Below, piece after piece: positions 10,263-22,629 of a stretch of 64,000 nucleotides of DNA. The stretch is from the NCBI GenBank assembly GCA_000469685.2, contig LS997566.1:43414920-43478919 (forward strand), read 5' to 3'. How positions within the stretch are numbered: position 1 is the first letter of the stretch; each line of letters starts with the position of its first letter. Below the pieces are notes generated by a model. The model made no database searches, was not told the origin of the DNA, and saw nothing but the letters and a program-made list of their open reading frames with translations. The translations under genes and the position numbers were made by a program. The stretch is from Haemonchus contortus. Lineage: Eukaryota; Nematoda; Chromadorea; Rhabditida; Trichostrongylidae.

Positions 10263-10658
10263 AGTGGCGGCTATGGTGCATTTGCATTCTGTCACAGTGG
10301 TAATTGTGCGACATTGTGGCTTGCAAATGCAGGGTGGTCGACTGATAGCTAGTGTTATGAAAAAGTATCATCCACATGTTACGCGCATGTCATCACGAAA
10401 TATCAACACCCATGCAAACAAAATACGGAATGATCAAACACAGGGAAAAATATCGCATCGACCTAACACAGCAAATGCGCTTCCTTCCAGACTTATACTG
10501 CAGTATTAATTTTGACTTGATGTTTTGTTAACTCTGTTCTATTGCCGCAGAATTGATTTTCGTTTTTTGTTAGAATTTTTAGTTTTAGCGAGTTTGAGTC
10601 AAGTTCAACACTAAAGTTTTGTCCATAAATCGCCAACCTTGTGAGGCAGTAGTTAGTA

Positions 10659-11917
10659 TTAGGGTGTCCCAAAAGTTTTGGGAAAATTCATTTTGTTTAT
10701 TCAATACAAAAATACTACAACAAAAGGGTGAGATCAGTAATCGAGATAGTGGCCCTCTTTAGCCACGACAACCCTCCATCGATTGGGCAGAGCACTGACG
10801 CCATTCATCCAGAGAGGAGAGGAGCGCGATGCGATCCATTCATCTACTGCACTTTTGACTTCCTGACGATTATGAAGTTTTTTCCCTTTGAGGTAAGCTT
10901 GTAGACTCCTGGAGGCGTGGTAGTCGCAGGGGCTAAGGTCAGGTGAATATGAAGGATGGGGCAGCCAGGTAATCCCAAGCCTTTCCAGCTCCTCAGCCGT
11001 CGCTCGAGCATGACGTAGTCGAGCGTTGTCCATCAAAATCAGAAGCTTTCCCTGCATTCGGTGTAAAACCGGGGCTCGAGACACCCTCTCCAGCTGTTCG
11101 CGGAATACCCTTGCAGTCACAGCAGTACCCTCAGGAAGGATCTCATAGTAAAAACGGCCGGCGGAGCAGAGGAAGAAAGAGATCATCTCCACTTCGACGT
11201 GTGCCCCACGCTTTGCAACGGCTTCTGGCCTTATGTCGATTGATAGCCACTGCAACTTCCTGTGTGGATTTTCATAACAAATCCACTTCTCATCCTGACC
11301 GATGATGAAGCTCGTCCAAGCCACCTCCGCTTGCGGTCGAGTAGCTTCCGACATACATCGACCCGCACCTGATGCTCGCTCTCTCAGTCAAGGTGTGGGG
11401 AATAACTGAAGGAAGTGGTGCACGAAGGCGTCTGCTTAGGATGCCATGGATGGCGGAACGGGGAGCAGAAGTCGTCCTCTCCATTCCTCTCTAGCTTTGA
11501 GAGGGATCGCGGAGGCTAAGACTTTGTCGGTCTTGGTGGAACGTTGACATCCGCTCCGTGGTGCTTCGTCGAAGTGAATCCCTCCTCTAGAGAAGCGACC
11601 GTACCACCTTTAGCAGGTGGCGAGAGAAGGTGCAGTACTGCCCATCGATGACTGCAATTCATTCCGGGTTTGAGTGGGGGAGTGACCAGATCGGAAGTGA
11701 TGAAGCAGAAGGCGCCGGTAGTCGTAACGGCCGGACATAATTCAAATGATGATAAACTCTCAAAGATGATGTGCAATACTGCTCCATTGTTTTGACGATC
11801 TACCAAGATTGCCCTTTTCCTGCCCTTTTTTCCGTGGCTCTGCTTTCCGCTTTCTTGCGCAACATGGTTGCGAAATTCGTGACCAAAATTTCTCTCAAAA
11901 CTTTTGGGACACCCTAA
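10659..11917 (-). mobile_element. Mariner (DD34D) element with both terminal repeats and TA target duplication
   Basis: 22-bp identical terminal inverted repeats begin TTAGGGTGTCCCAAAAG at 10659 and end at 11917, flanked by TA at 10657-10658 and 11918-11919. The transposase is on the minus strand. The long frame 11354-10734 carries GQDEKWICYEN (first Asp), LLILMDNARLRHA (second) and SYSPDLSPCDYH (third); 34 residues separate the last two Asp. Upstream, VRVDVCRKLLDRK is in another frame, so a frameshift lies near 11330, and the N-terminal HTH part (11400-11880) is degraded. Length 1259 bp is usual for mariner. Probably inactive but mobilisable, since the ends look intact. Confidence 0.93.
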
Positions 11918-12068
11918 TATTTCGCAATAGAAGTTCAAATTATTGTTTTTCTTGTCGATTTGATCGTTCAGTTGAAAGATCAGTTCTCCAGTAACAAATA
12001 GTAGTATGATAGCGAGGATAGAGGAACAGAGTTACATTGGTCTCTACCAGGCTGCTGAATTTCCTTTC

Positions 12069-12374
12069 TTATCCTTTCTTGCTTTCCCTCAACCATTGGG
12101 TCAGTACTCTTGCGCAGTCGATTGAGTCCTCAAACTGCTCTGACGATGCTTGACTTCCTTGACTCTGCAGTGTCAGTGTTGATCCACCTTCTTGTGGACC
12201 TCCATCCTTCCAGCAAATCCAGACGGGGACCAGATCAGGGTTTCCTTTTACATCCTCACTGCCAATAATAACATCATTTTTCGTCTTTATCGATGCGATT
12301 CCACGAACAAGGCTAATGAGCGATTTTTGAAAGCAGTAAACTGACAATGAGTGATAAAAAGAAGGACCGCTCAA
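12069..12374 (-). other. Repeated segment with a 101-codon open frame
   Basis: The reverse strand of 12160-12340 is clearly related to 4890-5080 (and so to the inner end of the right arm, 6661-6830), for example CTGGAAGGATGGAGGTCCA and GGATCAACACTGACACTGCA. In this copy the frame is open for 101 codons (ending VLTQWLRESKKG), but the other copies contain stops in that frame. I therefore call it repeat sequence, not a gene. It continues directly into the outer part of the inverted repeat. Confidence 0.5.
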
Positions 12375-12599
12375 CTGGCTGAAGTGTTAGAGTTAACGGA
12401 AAAATTCAAGCTCTGAAAAATTCACACTCGGGCTACTATAGACCATACTGTAGAAACAAAGTTGTGCGAGTATTTGAAGTATGGCATTATCTCAACGAGT
12501 TTACTGTCTTGGAATTGCGCAAGAATTCGATGTTTGTTACCTTTTGAAACTTTCTACTTCATGGAGATAAGGATTTCTACGCGTTCCATGGTCTTCTTT

Positions 12600-12860
12600 G
12601 CGAACATTTTAGGAACGACAGTTCCGCTTTTCAACCCTCCCATTTATAGGACTGGTGAGGGTAGCTCCGCCTGCTTTAACCCAGAAATACATATATTTTT
12701 ATGCCCAAAAAAGTCATTTGGTGAGCCAACAGATGTGTTCGCGTTTACACAGCGTACTAGCGATATAATCGAGAGAAACATTTAGCATTCGCTTGCTCAG
12801 CTATTGTACATGAAAATGATGTTCTCATTCGTCATCATCCCCTATTTTGTCGAGCACATC
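12600..12860 (-). pseudogene. Promoter-only remnant of a sixth secreted-protein copy
   Basis: On the minus strand the upstream region, the TATA block (12643-12648) and the short leader (TGTCGTTCCTAAAATG) match the family, but immediately after the ATG the sequence is unrelated and stops after 16 codons (MFAKKTMERVEILISMK). The coding exons have been lost or replaced. The break right after the ATG is abrupt. Confidence 0.6.
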
Positions 12861-13598
12861 TAAAGAAAAAAAAAAGTGGCAGTGCATAAAATCTGATTAG
12901 TAGGAAGCCTGATATTGATGAGAGCCACGAACCCTGTAGGGGTGGAGGGAGGGGTCGATACCTGGCCAAAAATTGAAGATCATCGTTCAGTGGGATAGGT
13001 GCAGTAAGTGTTGTGCCCCTACAATGAGTGAGTCAGCATATTTTTTGAAGAAGTAGAAAATGGAACAGGTACTAGGGACGCATTAGACAGAAGATTCAGC
13101 GAAGATATCGCACTCAGCCTAAAAGTCGAGCACCGCATAAATGCTCTGGGTAGGTGCGCGACAATTATCGAGAATGGACGGTGATGGACTGCAGACATGC
13201 GACTCCAGCCGGGGTAGATCTCGCAGCTCCGCGGATATACCTAATATGGCCAGGAACGATTACGTGTGGGTACTCTTTCCCAAAAATCGCGTCGCGTTGG
13301 CTGCACCTGATTTGCCGGCGCCGCATTCGCGCGCCAAGAAAGGGAAGGCCTATAATACCACTGGGGAGATACGGTAGCCGCCGCGGAACCACTGCCGCTT
13401 GCCGACGGAATTCGTGGGAAGTACCGCCACCCAGGGCGATTAGGTTCATTACCTAAAGAAAAGAAGTAGAGACAGTAGAGGCCGTCAATTGCGTTCAATT
13501 CATCAAGGATTGAACGCTATCAGATATCGGTGGTGTTTCCTTGAAGGTTACTCATTTTTTTCTTTATTCTTATTTGACTGGTCTAACCATTACTGACA
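12861..13598. other. Gene-free stretch upstream of the UBX gene
   Basis: Contains an A-run near 12865 and a more GC-rich part (13140-13440) that is open in several frames on both strands, as GC-rich DNA often is. No splice-supported exon or known motif was seen. It presumably includes the promoter of the gene starting at 13599; no TATA box is obvious. Confidence 0.4.
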
Positions 13599-16500
13599 AT
13601 GGCCAACGAAAAGTCGAAGCGTAAGTAACCCTATTCCATTTTCACTTCATAACCGGAAACACCTGTACTTGAAATCCCTGAATCTTTTAGCTTGCGACAT
13701 TTCGAAGGTACCCGAGCAACCTACTAACCAGTCCTTTCTTGAACACCGAATGGATGTCGCCTCGAACACTAACCATACTGTTGAGGCCGGTACGCTAGTT
13801 GCTAATCCTCAAACAGACGAGAAAGGACCATTCGCAGAATCGTTGGAATTGACCCAGAAGGAAGCACACATATCAATGAACAGTGAACTATTGCCAGATC
13901 AGAAAAAACCAGACGCTACCACTTCCAGCCAAAATTGGGGCGGACTTCGTCCTAAAACTCCTTGCCCGAGAGCTACTCGTCCAAGTAGGCAAGATGTACT
14001 AAAAACGGGCTTCTCTAAGCCAGTCTTTGCAGAGAAAGGTCGCAGAAATGAAAAAGTGGGAATGAGCGGTAGAGAGAATAAGAGCGATGGCACCGAAGCT
14101 CAAAAACAGCAAGAAATCCCTGCAACCCCTCGGATGTCAGAAGGCGAGAAAACTAGTAAATATAGTGGCATCACTGTATCTGGGCAAAGTGCCACACCCG
14201 GATGTCCTGGAAATGAGGAGCGGGTGAGGAAGGGATTCTGTCATGCCTGCGCTGCCACTGGAACACCGACAAAACCACTGGAAACAACGATGAGTAAAAC
14301 AAGAAGCAAGCTAACAATTCTGCCATTCGTGTCGGACTGGATGGACAAACCAAAACTGCGACTCCGCAGAGAACTGAGTCGAAAAACCTCGGTATAGGAC
14401 AGCCGGGGCTTACATGCCATCAAGAACAGCAAGCTCTGAAGGCACAGAAGCTGACATCGAACGCCAGTGGAACTAAAGAAGAGCAGCACGCTAGACTGGT
14501 TTCGTGCAATCCTCAGAGTTTTGATGAAAGCAGCAAAAATCTGCAATTAGAGGGAAGTAACCGTGAACAGAATCAATTAAAAGAAGCAGTGAAAGCTAGG
14601 CCACCCCCGGTAGTAACAAAAGTAAAGGTGGAGAGCAGAAGCGCCGAAAATCCTCTACAAAATTCACAAACGCTTAGTTCTCTCAAAGAGCCAGAGGCGT
14701 CAACACCAAGAAGCTCTGACGCGAGCCAAGAGCCTAACCCACGCCAGGAAAATGTTTTCAAAAGCATTCCGAAAACGAATGTGGAGGAGCCTAATACGTC
14801 TACTCCGCAGAAAACGAAGGAGCATCCTGTTCAGCCCGCTAGTGTCATAGCAGTGAAGGCAACCGAAGAAAAGCGAGAGCAAGGATGGCGCGAAATCAGC
14901 AGCGCGGAAGAGCATACAGCATGCTCACCAGAGCTCAGAAGTCCTCATATAGAGCAGCAGAATCACCAGGAATTCACCACAGCACGGGCGAATACTCCTG
15001 ATGTGAAACCGACAGCCCTACAACGGTTGCATGAAGACAAGGAGGTGGCCACAGCAAAGGGGTTAAGTCCACATTCAACATCTGCTAGTCTCTCACAAGT
15101 ATGCGACGTACAGGACATTACCACAGCAGTTGCTAAGAGTCCGGATCCGAAGCCTGTGGAATTTTCATTCGCCAGCATATTTCCTTCCTTATTTGGTGGC
15201 AGTGCACCAACTAACGAAAGCAGCTCTACGCCCAATACAGCTGCTCCTCTAACTCTGCCAACACTTGCTCCGGGGCCTCCTCAATTCAAGCCACCCGAGC
15301 AACCTGCAAAACCTCAGAATTCAAGACGTGATGTGATTCAATTTCGATCGGAATACGCTAATAAATTCGCTCTTGGTAGCGAACACACAGTAGACTTCTT
15401 CAGCGGCTCTTATGACGATGTGAGTCTTTCAATGACAAGTTTGTTTAGTTGACCTCTCCATCCATACTTAACTTAGTCAGGCTCAACGAGAAGCAAGAAA
15501 TGCCGTGAAACTGATTGTCGTTTTCATGCACGATCCCTCTTCGGAGGTAAGTATATTGATGAGGCAGTCTTTTGATGCTTGGGGTCACTTTGTTGGCTTG
15601 TGGCTGGCCGTTTCAATCTTTTACTCATATTATTTTGTACATGAAATGAAATTTGAATTAAACAATGTTGAACATAAGACAAGCAGCTTCAACCGGAATA
15701 AGACGGAGAAGGAGGCGGTCGGTGTTGGAGGAGTCCCTTCCCTTCCCAAGAAAATATTGTGCGAAACCTAAATTACTGTAACCGAACGTTGAACCGTAGT
15801 TTTCCTCCGGTGCAAGAGCGCTATAGTTATTGAACTTTTTCACCATTTCTGATGTAGATCCACTCTGACAGTGGAACCTCCCAAAAGCGGAGGGATGGGG
15901 GCAACGTGGGGCTCAAGTCTCTGGAAATAGGAATCAGCCGAACAATCTCTAAACCGATACCTAACCTTAGGCTAAACTATAAATGCCGCTATGAAGGCCT
16001 TCAGATTGAATCATTAAAAAGTTGAAAAAAGATTTGCATTGTTGTTGGAACAGATATAGTTTAGAAGCCTTCAAAAACGGTATAAACGCCGTTCTCCCCA
16101 GATAAGGACATGAAATGTGATGCTTTTTCCGCGACATGGGACCTGCAACTTGACAAACATTCATTTATTTATTTGTTCATTTATTTATTCATTTACCCTG
16201 CGCCCAAGGGGCGCGGTACAGTTAAACAGACGGGGAGGTACGGCAAGCAACACTCAATTCCAATAGAATTGATGATTGACAAATGAAAAAGGATAAAAAA
16301 AGGGTTTATACTGCAAATGATTTTTTATAGGAGTCCAAGAGGTTCATTAACGAAACGCTGAATTCGTCGGAATTTGCCCAACTTGTTCAGAATCACAATC
16401 TGCTTGTGTGGGGTGTGGGAAACGATTCGGAAGAGGGTAAATACGGTGAGGAACAATAACTTGTTCCATATGGAATTAGGTCACTCTACCAAAAAAAGTT

Positions 16501-19500
16501 GCTCGAGCCGTAAAATAACTTCTGGTTGCTGGAAAGCTTTTTTTAAAATTTTTACATTAATCCCAGACAGCAGAACTTCACATTCTTTGAAGCCTGGGTA
16601 GGTGACAAACCCTTCTTTCTTTCTTCCATTCATTTCATTTCATTTTTACTCCATTGTAAAGTAAGGCTTAAAGATTTCAAAATCCATGGTGAACAATGTG
16701 AAAAAGCCAGAAGCTGTAAAAACACCCATTCAACAATTGTAGCATTGGAAGAAGACCAAAAGAAGAAAGAATTTATGCCGGGACGCTACCGGTTTAAAAA
16801 ACGGCCAACATAGGGCGTAATAAGGGTATCAAAAGCGGCTTATCCGACGTGAGCACCCTATGCCTGCGGTAGTCCTCTTGTCGTTGTAGAAGCTGTGTAG
16901 TTTGCAACATTAGCACCGGGAGCCACACTTTTCTTATTGTAGCCATCTGTACGCAATGGCACCCACATTTGGATAGCCTATTCGAATGACCCTTCCATGG
17001 AACTTTTGTCGTCAGGAACTACGGTCCCTCCTTCTTACTTACCCCTTTACTAAAGTGCCCAGGCTCCACTGATAAAACGAAGGAATCGACGGAACCGCGG
17101 CTCTTCCTTACATAGGCTCCTTATCAGTTCCTATCAAGTCTTATCACTTCCTATATCATACCACCAGTGTTCCCATCTCCCAGAGTGTACCCCTTCTACA
17201 TTTGACGCCTTAGGTCGAGGGGGACTGGAGTTATGAACTTCCAGCCAAACACACTGACAAACCAACGGGCACACTTAGCAAGTTATATTTAGTAGGATGA
17301 ATATATGTCTTCAAAAAATGCAATACCAATTTCATAGTTAATTTTCAGTTGCGTACAATTTGCATGTGTACAAATTTCCTTTCCTCGCCATGATGTGCCC
17401 ACGTGCGGACAATCGATTCTTCTCGGTCAGTTAGAAATTTAATGGCTTGATTGGAGAGAAACGTTACCTTTTTAGTACTACGTGCTCATGATAAATGGGC
17501 ATAGCAAGAGAGCCTTTACTTGTCGTAATTGGAATTTCATTTGATTGCCTGAATCGGCTTTTTATTTTCTGTGTATGAAAAATTCACAAAGACAATATCT
17601 TCTAACAGTAAATCCTCCCAAAGGTTACTTTATGGCATTCGACTTCTTTTCATGGTCGTAGCGACGTTCTAAATGCGTATATGGCCCATATAATAACTGG
17701 TACCGAGACAATCACTTGTCACTCATCAATTACGCTGAATAAACCTGATGAATACGATGAAATGCCATGAGACAGTGAGGTGAACCCTCAGGGTCCCCGA
17801 AGTGTAACTGTTACTTACGGTGTCAAGAAAATATAAATAAAGGTTCACCTCCTGTCTGTATCCCGACCAATATTATTATGGTTGGCTGTAAAAGTTTCAA
17901 AGTCACCTGATAGCATAATCGGAAATCGGAGATGGTAGTTGGTGATATTCCTCGATGAAGGCCCACTCATTCTCTAGCTTGTGCTCATCGTCTACGACTC
18001 CTTGTGATGCTGATTCGAGTGAATCTGGTAGGGTAGATTGCAAAAGGAAAGCGGGATTATATCAGCCAAGTGCAGTTGCAACTGACAATGAGCTCTTCTA
18101 TGTAGTAATGGGCTGTGAACATAGCATTTGTTTACTTAAATTGATATTTTCAACACATCGATATATAAGTAATCAAGCATTCATAGTAGAGCTGTATCTT
18201 TTCCATATATAATTCAATGATAATTTAAAGGTTCGTCGCATAACTGGCTTTACAACTGCTGAAGATCTGGTATCCAGATTGGAAAAGGCTATCGAAACTG
18301 TACGGGTGGATCTTAAAGATCTCCGTGAGCAAAGGTGCATTATAGAATATTCGCAATTACTTTGTAATGGACAATATTAGCTCTCCATTCTTCTTCTTTA
18401 TATATACTACAATATAATGTACTCGGCACTTATCGGTGCCCTTCGTATACGCCATGCCCTCGTTATCATTTCGAAACCCAAGAAAACATTGTATGCAAAT
18501 CTGGTATGGGGAAAATACCCGGTAGGATTTTTCGAGTGTCCTAATGGATGTTCATACTTTGCATACGGTATGGTTGATCCTTGCATCTCAGTGAGTAGTA
18601 TTGCCTCAGAGAGCTTAGACCATATTGCCCGGATCATGAACCTGAAGATAGTCACTGGCGCCCAGTATGCCGTCTTCTCCAGTATTTTGAACTCCACCTT
18701 GTATCCGTCTTCGGGTCATCTTTGAGGAGTCTTAAAGGAAAACTCCTGAATCCCTGGGAACAGTCGCGTTTTGGTCCCAATGAACCTCACATGACGAACA
18801 TTCGATGATGCCGACGACTTGTAGACGTTTTCTAGGCTTAAATTTTTATTCTCAGGGACAAGCTCATCGAAGACCGTCGCCTGATGCAGGAACAAGAAAA
18901 GGCATACAGGGAAAGTATTGAGAGAGATAAACAAAAAATGTTGGAAGCTAAGAAAGCTATACAAGAGAAACAAGAAGCTGAAGAAAGGAAAAAGCAGAAA
19001 CAAAGAGAGGAAATGGAGAGGAGAAAAGTGATGAATGGTCACTCCCTACTACCAGTTTCTATTAATCATTTCCCCATAATTTGCAGCTAATTGCCTGTCA
19101 ACGCGAAAATTTGCGATTGCAAGTGGATGAATCGCCTGTTTCTGGTACAACAGTCCATGTACAGGTCAGGTTCCCGTCTGGCAAGAAGTTCTCAAAGAAG
19201 TTTGCTCTTGATGACAGTTTAGAGGTCAGTGCACAGAATGCTAGCAATTTTTTCATTATCACAGTCCACGAAAACCCCACAAAAACAATTTTGGGGTCCA
19301 AGTGGGAGCAGAGGGCTCTGGGAGAGGGAGACTAAGGCTCAACAGAAAGCGATTTTGACAGAAAGGCGCGACCACTGCGACTTTGGCTAGTGATGTATTG
19401 TATTACCAGTGGCAAAAGAAGTATCTGATCGACAGCTTACTAGAACGTTTAATGAATTGTGAAATACAGGGGTGATAAGTCCACCAGTCTGATCCATCAG

Positions 19501-20530
19501 TACTTCTTTGAAGGCAATTGACACTTCACTTGGGAGAACGTTCGTTGCGCGCTTCCGTCGAAAGTGGGTTACCCGCCCACTTCGCGTGCGGCGCACCCCA
19601 CTGAGGTCTCGAGATGACATTACAGTATCACAAAAGTGGAACGAACGATTTGCATTCGTCCGTGTTGTCTTTTCTTTGAGCTGACTGTTGTGGACCATGC
19701 ACAATTTGTACGCCCCACTGACAACTGCGACATCCGTCAAGTATCGCGGGCTAACCTTCCGCAGGCGACGGCCGCGACGTGACCCAGATTCGACGGACGC
19801 GCACAATGAAGCGCACCCATTCTCTCCTCATGAATCCAGCCCGCATAGTCATGCTTCTTTTCCAAACCATAAGGCTCCAAAGAGAAGTTTGGTCAGAAAG
19901 TGTCTTTAAACTGCCTCCTACCCCTAATAATCAACGGATGTTACCTTTTGAACTGGCTATCGTCATAAGTCATACCACTTTGTGGTAATGTTCCAGAAGT
20001 TATTTACCGCAATACTGTGCTATGAAAATTGCCCAGACTTCTTCACTGTCTCTGCCGGATATCCTCGAACTCAAGTCAATTGCGCGCCAGAGTGGTGAGA
20101 TTTTTTATTCAAATGTTTTATGAGAAATTGACTAACTATGTACGTCTGCAACTGGTTCTTACCTTGTAGAACCTCTCCCCAGGTATGGGGAAGAGGGTAC
20201 TGGCATGGGATAGCACTGATTGATTGAGAGCCATTTTTCATGTCATGCCATGCTCGGTCCTAAGTTACATCCCATCATTCTGAATGGCAAACGGTACTGG
20301 AGCAGACCTTGGTTCTGAAATTTCTTCGGACCCCTCCGAAATGTAGTAGGGTTTCTAGGTCTCTGAAAAATAAATCCTTCAAATCGCTTCTTTTCAGGTA
20401 CTACATAGTGCTATCCGAACAGTTGCTTGCGGAAGGTCTGGCTCCGTACAAGTTCAAACCGCCACTGACCTTCCGTGCCGCTGGTTTCGCTAAACCAACT
20501 GGCGTCTTTGTGAATGCTTATGGATCATGA
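13599..20530 (+). CDS. ubxn-3: FAF1/FAF2-type UBX-domain protein (CDC48/p97 adaptor)
   Basis: Exons: 13599-13620, 13691-14223, 14370-15419, 15481-15546, 16331-16436, 17349-17425, 18231-18334, 18856-19027, 19087-19224, 19997-20094, 20398-20530; all phases agree, about 832 residues. Order: long Ser/Thr/Lys-rich, probably disordered N-terminus (1-520); UAS domain from SEYANKFALGSEHTVDFF through AVKLIVVFMHD, LLVWGVGND and FPFLAMM; coiled coil (QEQEKAYRESIERDKQK); C-terminal UBX domain (VQVRFPSGKKF, CPDFFTVSAGYPRTQV). Family members recruit the CDC48/p97 ATPase to ubiquitinated clients; C. elegans has one such protein, UBXN-3. The intron 14224-14369 (weak CCGCAG acceptor) is inferred because the frame changes there; a single-base indel is the alternative. 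The N-terminus is long for the family. An AATAAA follows at 20566. Confidence 0.88.
16159..16195. repeat. ATTT-type tetranucleotide run in an intron
   Basis: Imperfect TTCATTTATTTATTTG-like repeats, about nine units, inside intron 4 of the UBX gene (15547-16330). Simple sequence only. Confidence 0.7.
18417..18725. other. Intronic block open on both strands
   Basis: This block between UBX exons is open for about 100 codons on the plus strand and 96 on the minus strand. The minus reading begins just inside the acceptor region and contains no motif I can name. Long opposite frames in an intron suggest a fragment of a dispersed element rather than a gene. No terminal repeats were found. Confidence 0.3.
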
Positions 20531-20565
20531 TCCACACAAAACTGATGAACTTATTGCTCGGGATG

Positions 20566-20571
20566 AATAAA
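20566..20571 (+). terminator. Polyadenylation signal of the UBX gene
   Basis: AATAAA 35 bp after the TGA at 20528-20530, a normal distance for a short nematode 3' UTR. Confidence 0.65.
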
Positions 20572-22629
20572 CTTTGCAATCAGCCGACGCTTTTTCTCAC
20601 ATTCTGTACGGGGTAGAGGGGAGCTGAGGAACTTACTTAGCCAAGATTCCCTTCCGATTCTAGTCCACTCTGCCAAGATTTCAACTACATATAGTGTCAC
20701 AACAAAACACGGTTAAAATTCACAGGGCTCGATAATCGTACTGCTCTGTATGTGAATTCTCCCACACAATACATGCTTGAGCCCAAACACAACCAGGTGT
20801 CTAGTGCTCCTTAGTGTATCGACCTTTAATCACTTCAAGTAGACATCTGATCCTCAGAATACGTCATCCGGAAGTCAAGCTAACATACTGGTCCCGTATT
20901 TGCACTAACAGACTGATCGATGAGATTACGGTAGATCGATTCAAGTGGATTAGCACTTTTTCGAGTGGAGACACAACTCAACAAAGGGTCATACGACCTT
21001 TTTGGAGAATGAAAGGTGCAGCGGAAGAAGAGGTTCTTTTGAATTCACCAGAATCTCCCAAAAACGAAGAATAATTCCATCTGCATTAATTTAACCTCAA
21101 AAAACAAGGTTGTACTTTACCTGTGAGTTTGAGTTGTAGAGACAGCTATAAAGCGTAAAAAAACCCAACTTAAAACCTCTATTTACTACTATCTGGTTAT
21201 TTTTTACTATTCGGTTTACTACGCTGTATCATTTCTACAGCTTTAACGATGTCACAAAATAACAAGTCAGCCCCACCGACTATATTAACGACCTGGAAGG
21301 TCTTTTCCGAAAAAAGCCACATTGTTGATAAAACAAACTTACATGTGCAACGTAAGGGTCAAGGTCCTCCAATCTACGAACTTTTCACATCAATCACTAT
21401 CATATCCGCCACTTATTAACCACTCTACCAAACCTTGTACTAAACTATCCAGAAATGGTAAGTTGATCCATTGGCTGTGTGAATCGAATTTGACTTGGCG
21501 AAATAAACCATCGATACTATCTGAAGTTCACCAACAATTTGGAGTCTGCGAATTCTGACATAGAAGCCGTTCATAGCCATTTCTTCTTCCGAGATCGAGG
21601 CAAGCAGGCAGTAGGCAATACTCGACAAACGTTTCTTCCCTGCATCGACTATTGGAAGAGTCTTAGGCAGTGAACAGTGACGTTACTGGGTCACTTCAAT
21701 GCCCACAATACAGAGTTAGAAGTCGAGTTCTGATATGGAACATTCCAAAAAAGCCTCCTTAGGGCAGCTAGCTTCATGGCAACTGAATGAAGCAAACCTC
21801 AAATCATGCACCACCAGGCCCATTATGATTGTGACATAGGCTATTAATTAGTTGCTTTAATTGACATTAACCTCAACTTAGCACCTCATTTGAATAGCCC
21901 TCATACTGGATGAGAAAGTAATGTAAGTCAACTGCCTGACCGACCTGACTGGAATGTGAACGCCCATGTCCTTGTTGGAAATCCCCGTTCCTTATCAGTC
22001 GTAGGCTACGATTACAATACATTAATTACATTTCATTATGCTTTGACCAAAAAATGACCTTTTTGCCCTTCAAGTTTTGTTTTGCTTTCGACTAGTGTAA
22101 TAAATAAATAAAGAAAATTGCAAGAGGGGTCATGATCGATTCATGTTAGATAGAGTCCCACATGATGGAAGAACGATAGCTCTGAAGGACCCTCTCAACC
22201 TTCGTTCACATATATAGATAGTTCTTTCACATCAATGATGTGTCATCGGTACCTTTCACCTTTTCGGGATCCCGGCGGATATCCTTTTCTCCTCGAGGAA
22301 GAATTCCATTGTCACCGTGAGCGGCATCTCTGATGTATTGTTCTAGTCGTGTCAGCGACTGGATAGGATGAAAAGTCCATCAGCCATGTCAAACAAGCTG
22401 TTCGCCTCTGGTAATCAGCTTCTTTTTAGGTCTTACTGAGATTTTCTTCGCACATTAATACTGTACTCAGATCTCATGACAAATGATGGGAGCGACATAG
22501 CGTTTACTGTTTGCCCACCTCTTGTATGATCACATAAAATATCATAGACAGATCTCTTTACAATTGCTACTGACGTTACCCAACAAACTCGGGGTTCGAT
22601 ACATTGGAATCTAAGTAAGAACTTCGGGA

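Larger units (their letters stand above)
6661..12105 (-). repeat. Right arm of the large inverted repeat (interrupted)
   Basis: Mirror of 1036-5029. It matches from 6661 outward to about 10139, continues as a weaker match 10140-10520, then is interrupted by about 140 bp of unmatched sequence and a 1259-bp mariner (10659-11917), and resumes at about 11920-12105 (the GGTTGAGGGAAAGCAAGAAA-type block facing 1036-1075). The mariner is absent from the left arm, so it landed after the duplication or was never copied. Confidence 0.85.

Noticed and set aside
13141..13498. Overlapping frames of 78-100 codons on both strands
   Set aside because: GC-rich DNA open in four frames, with no splice signals or protein-like motif.
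19387..19806. 139-codon minus-strand frame
   Set aside because: Lies in an intron of the UBX gene, has no motif or terminal repeats; could be part of an element but not supported as a gene.
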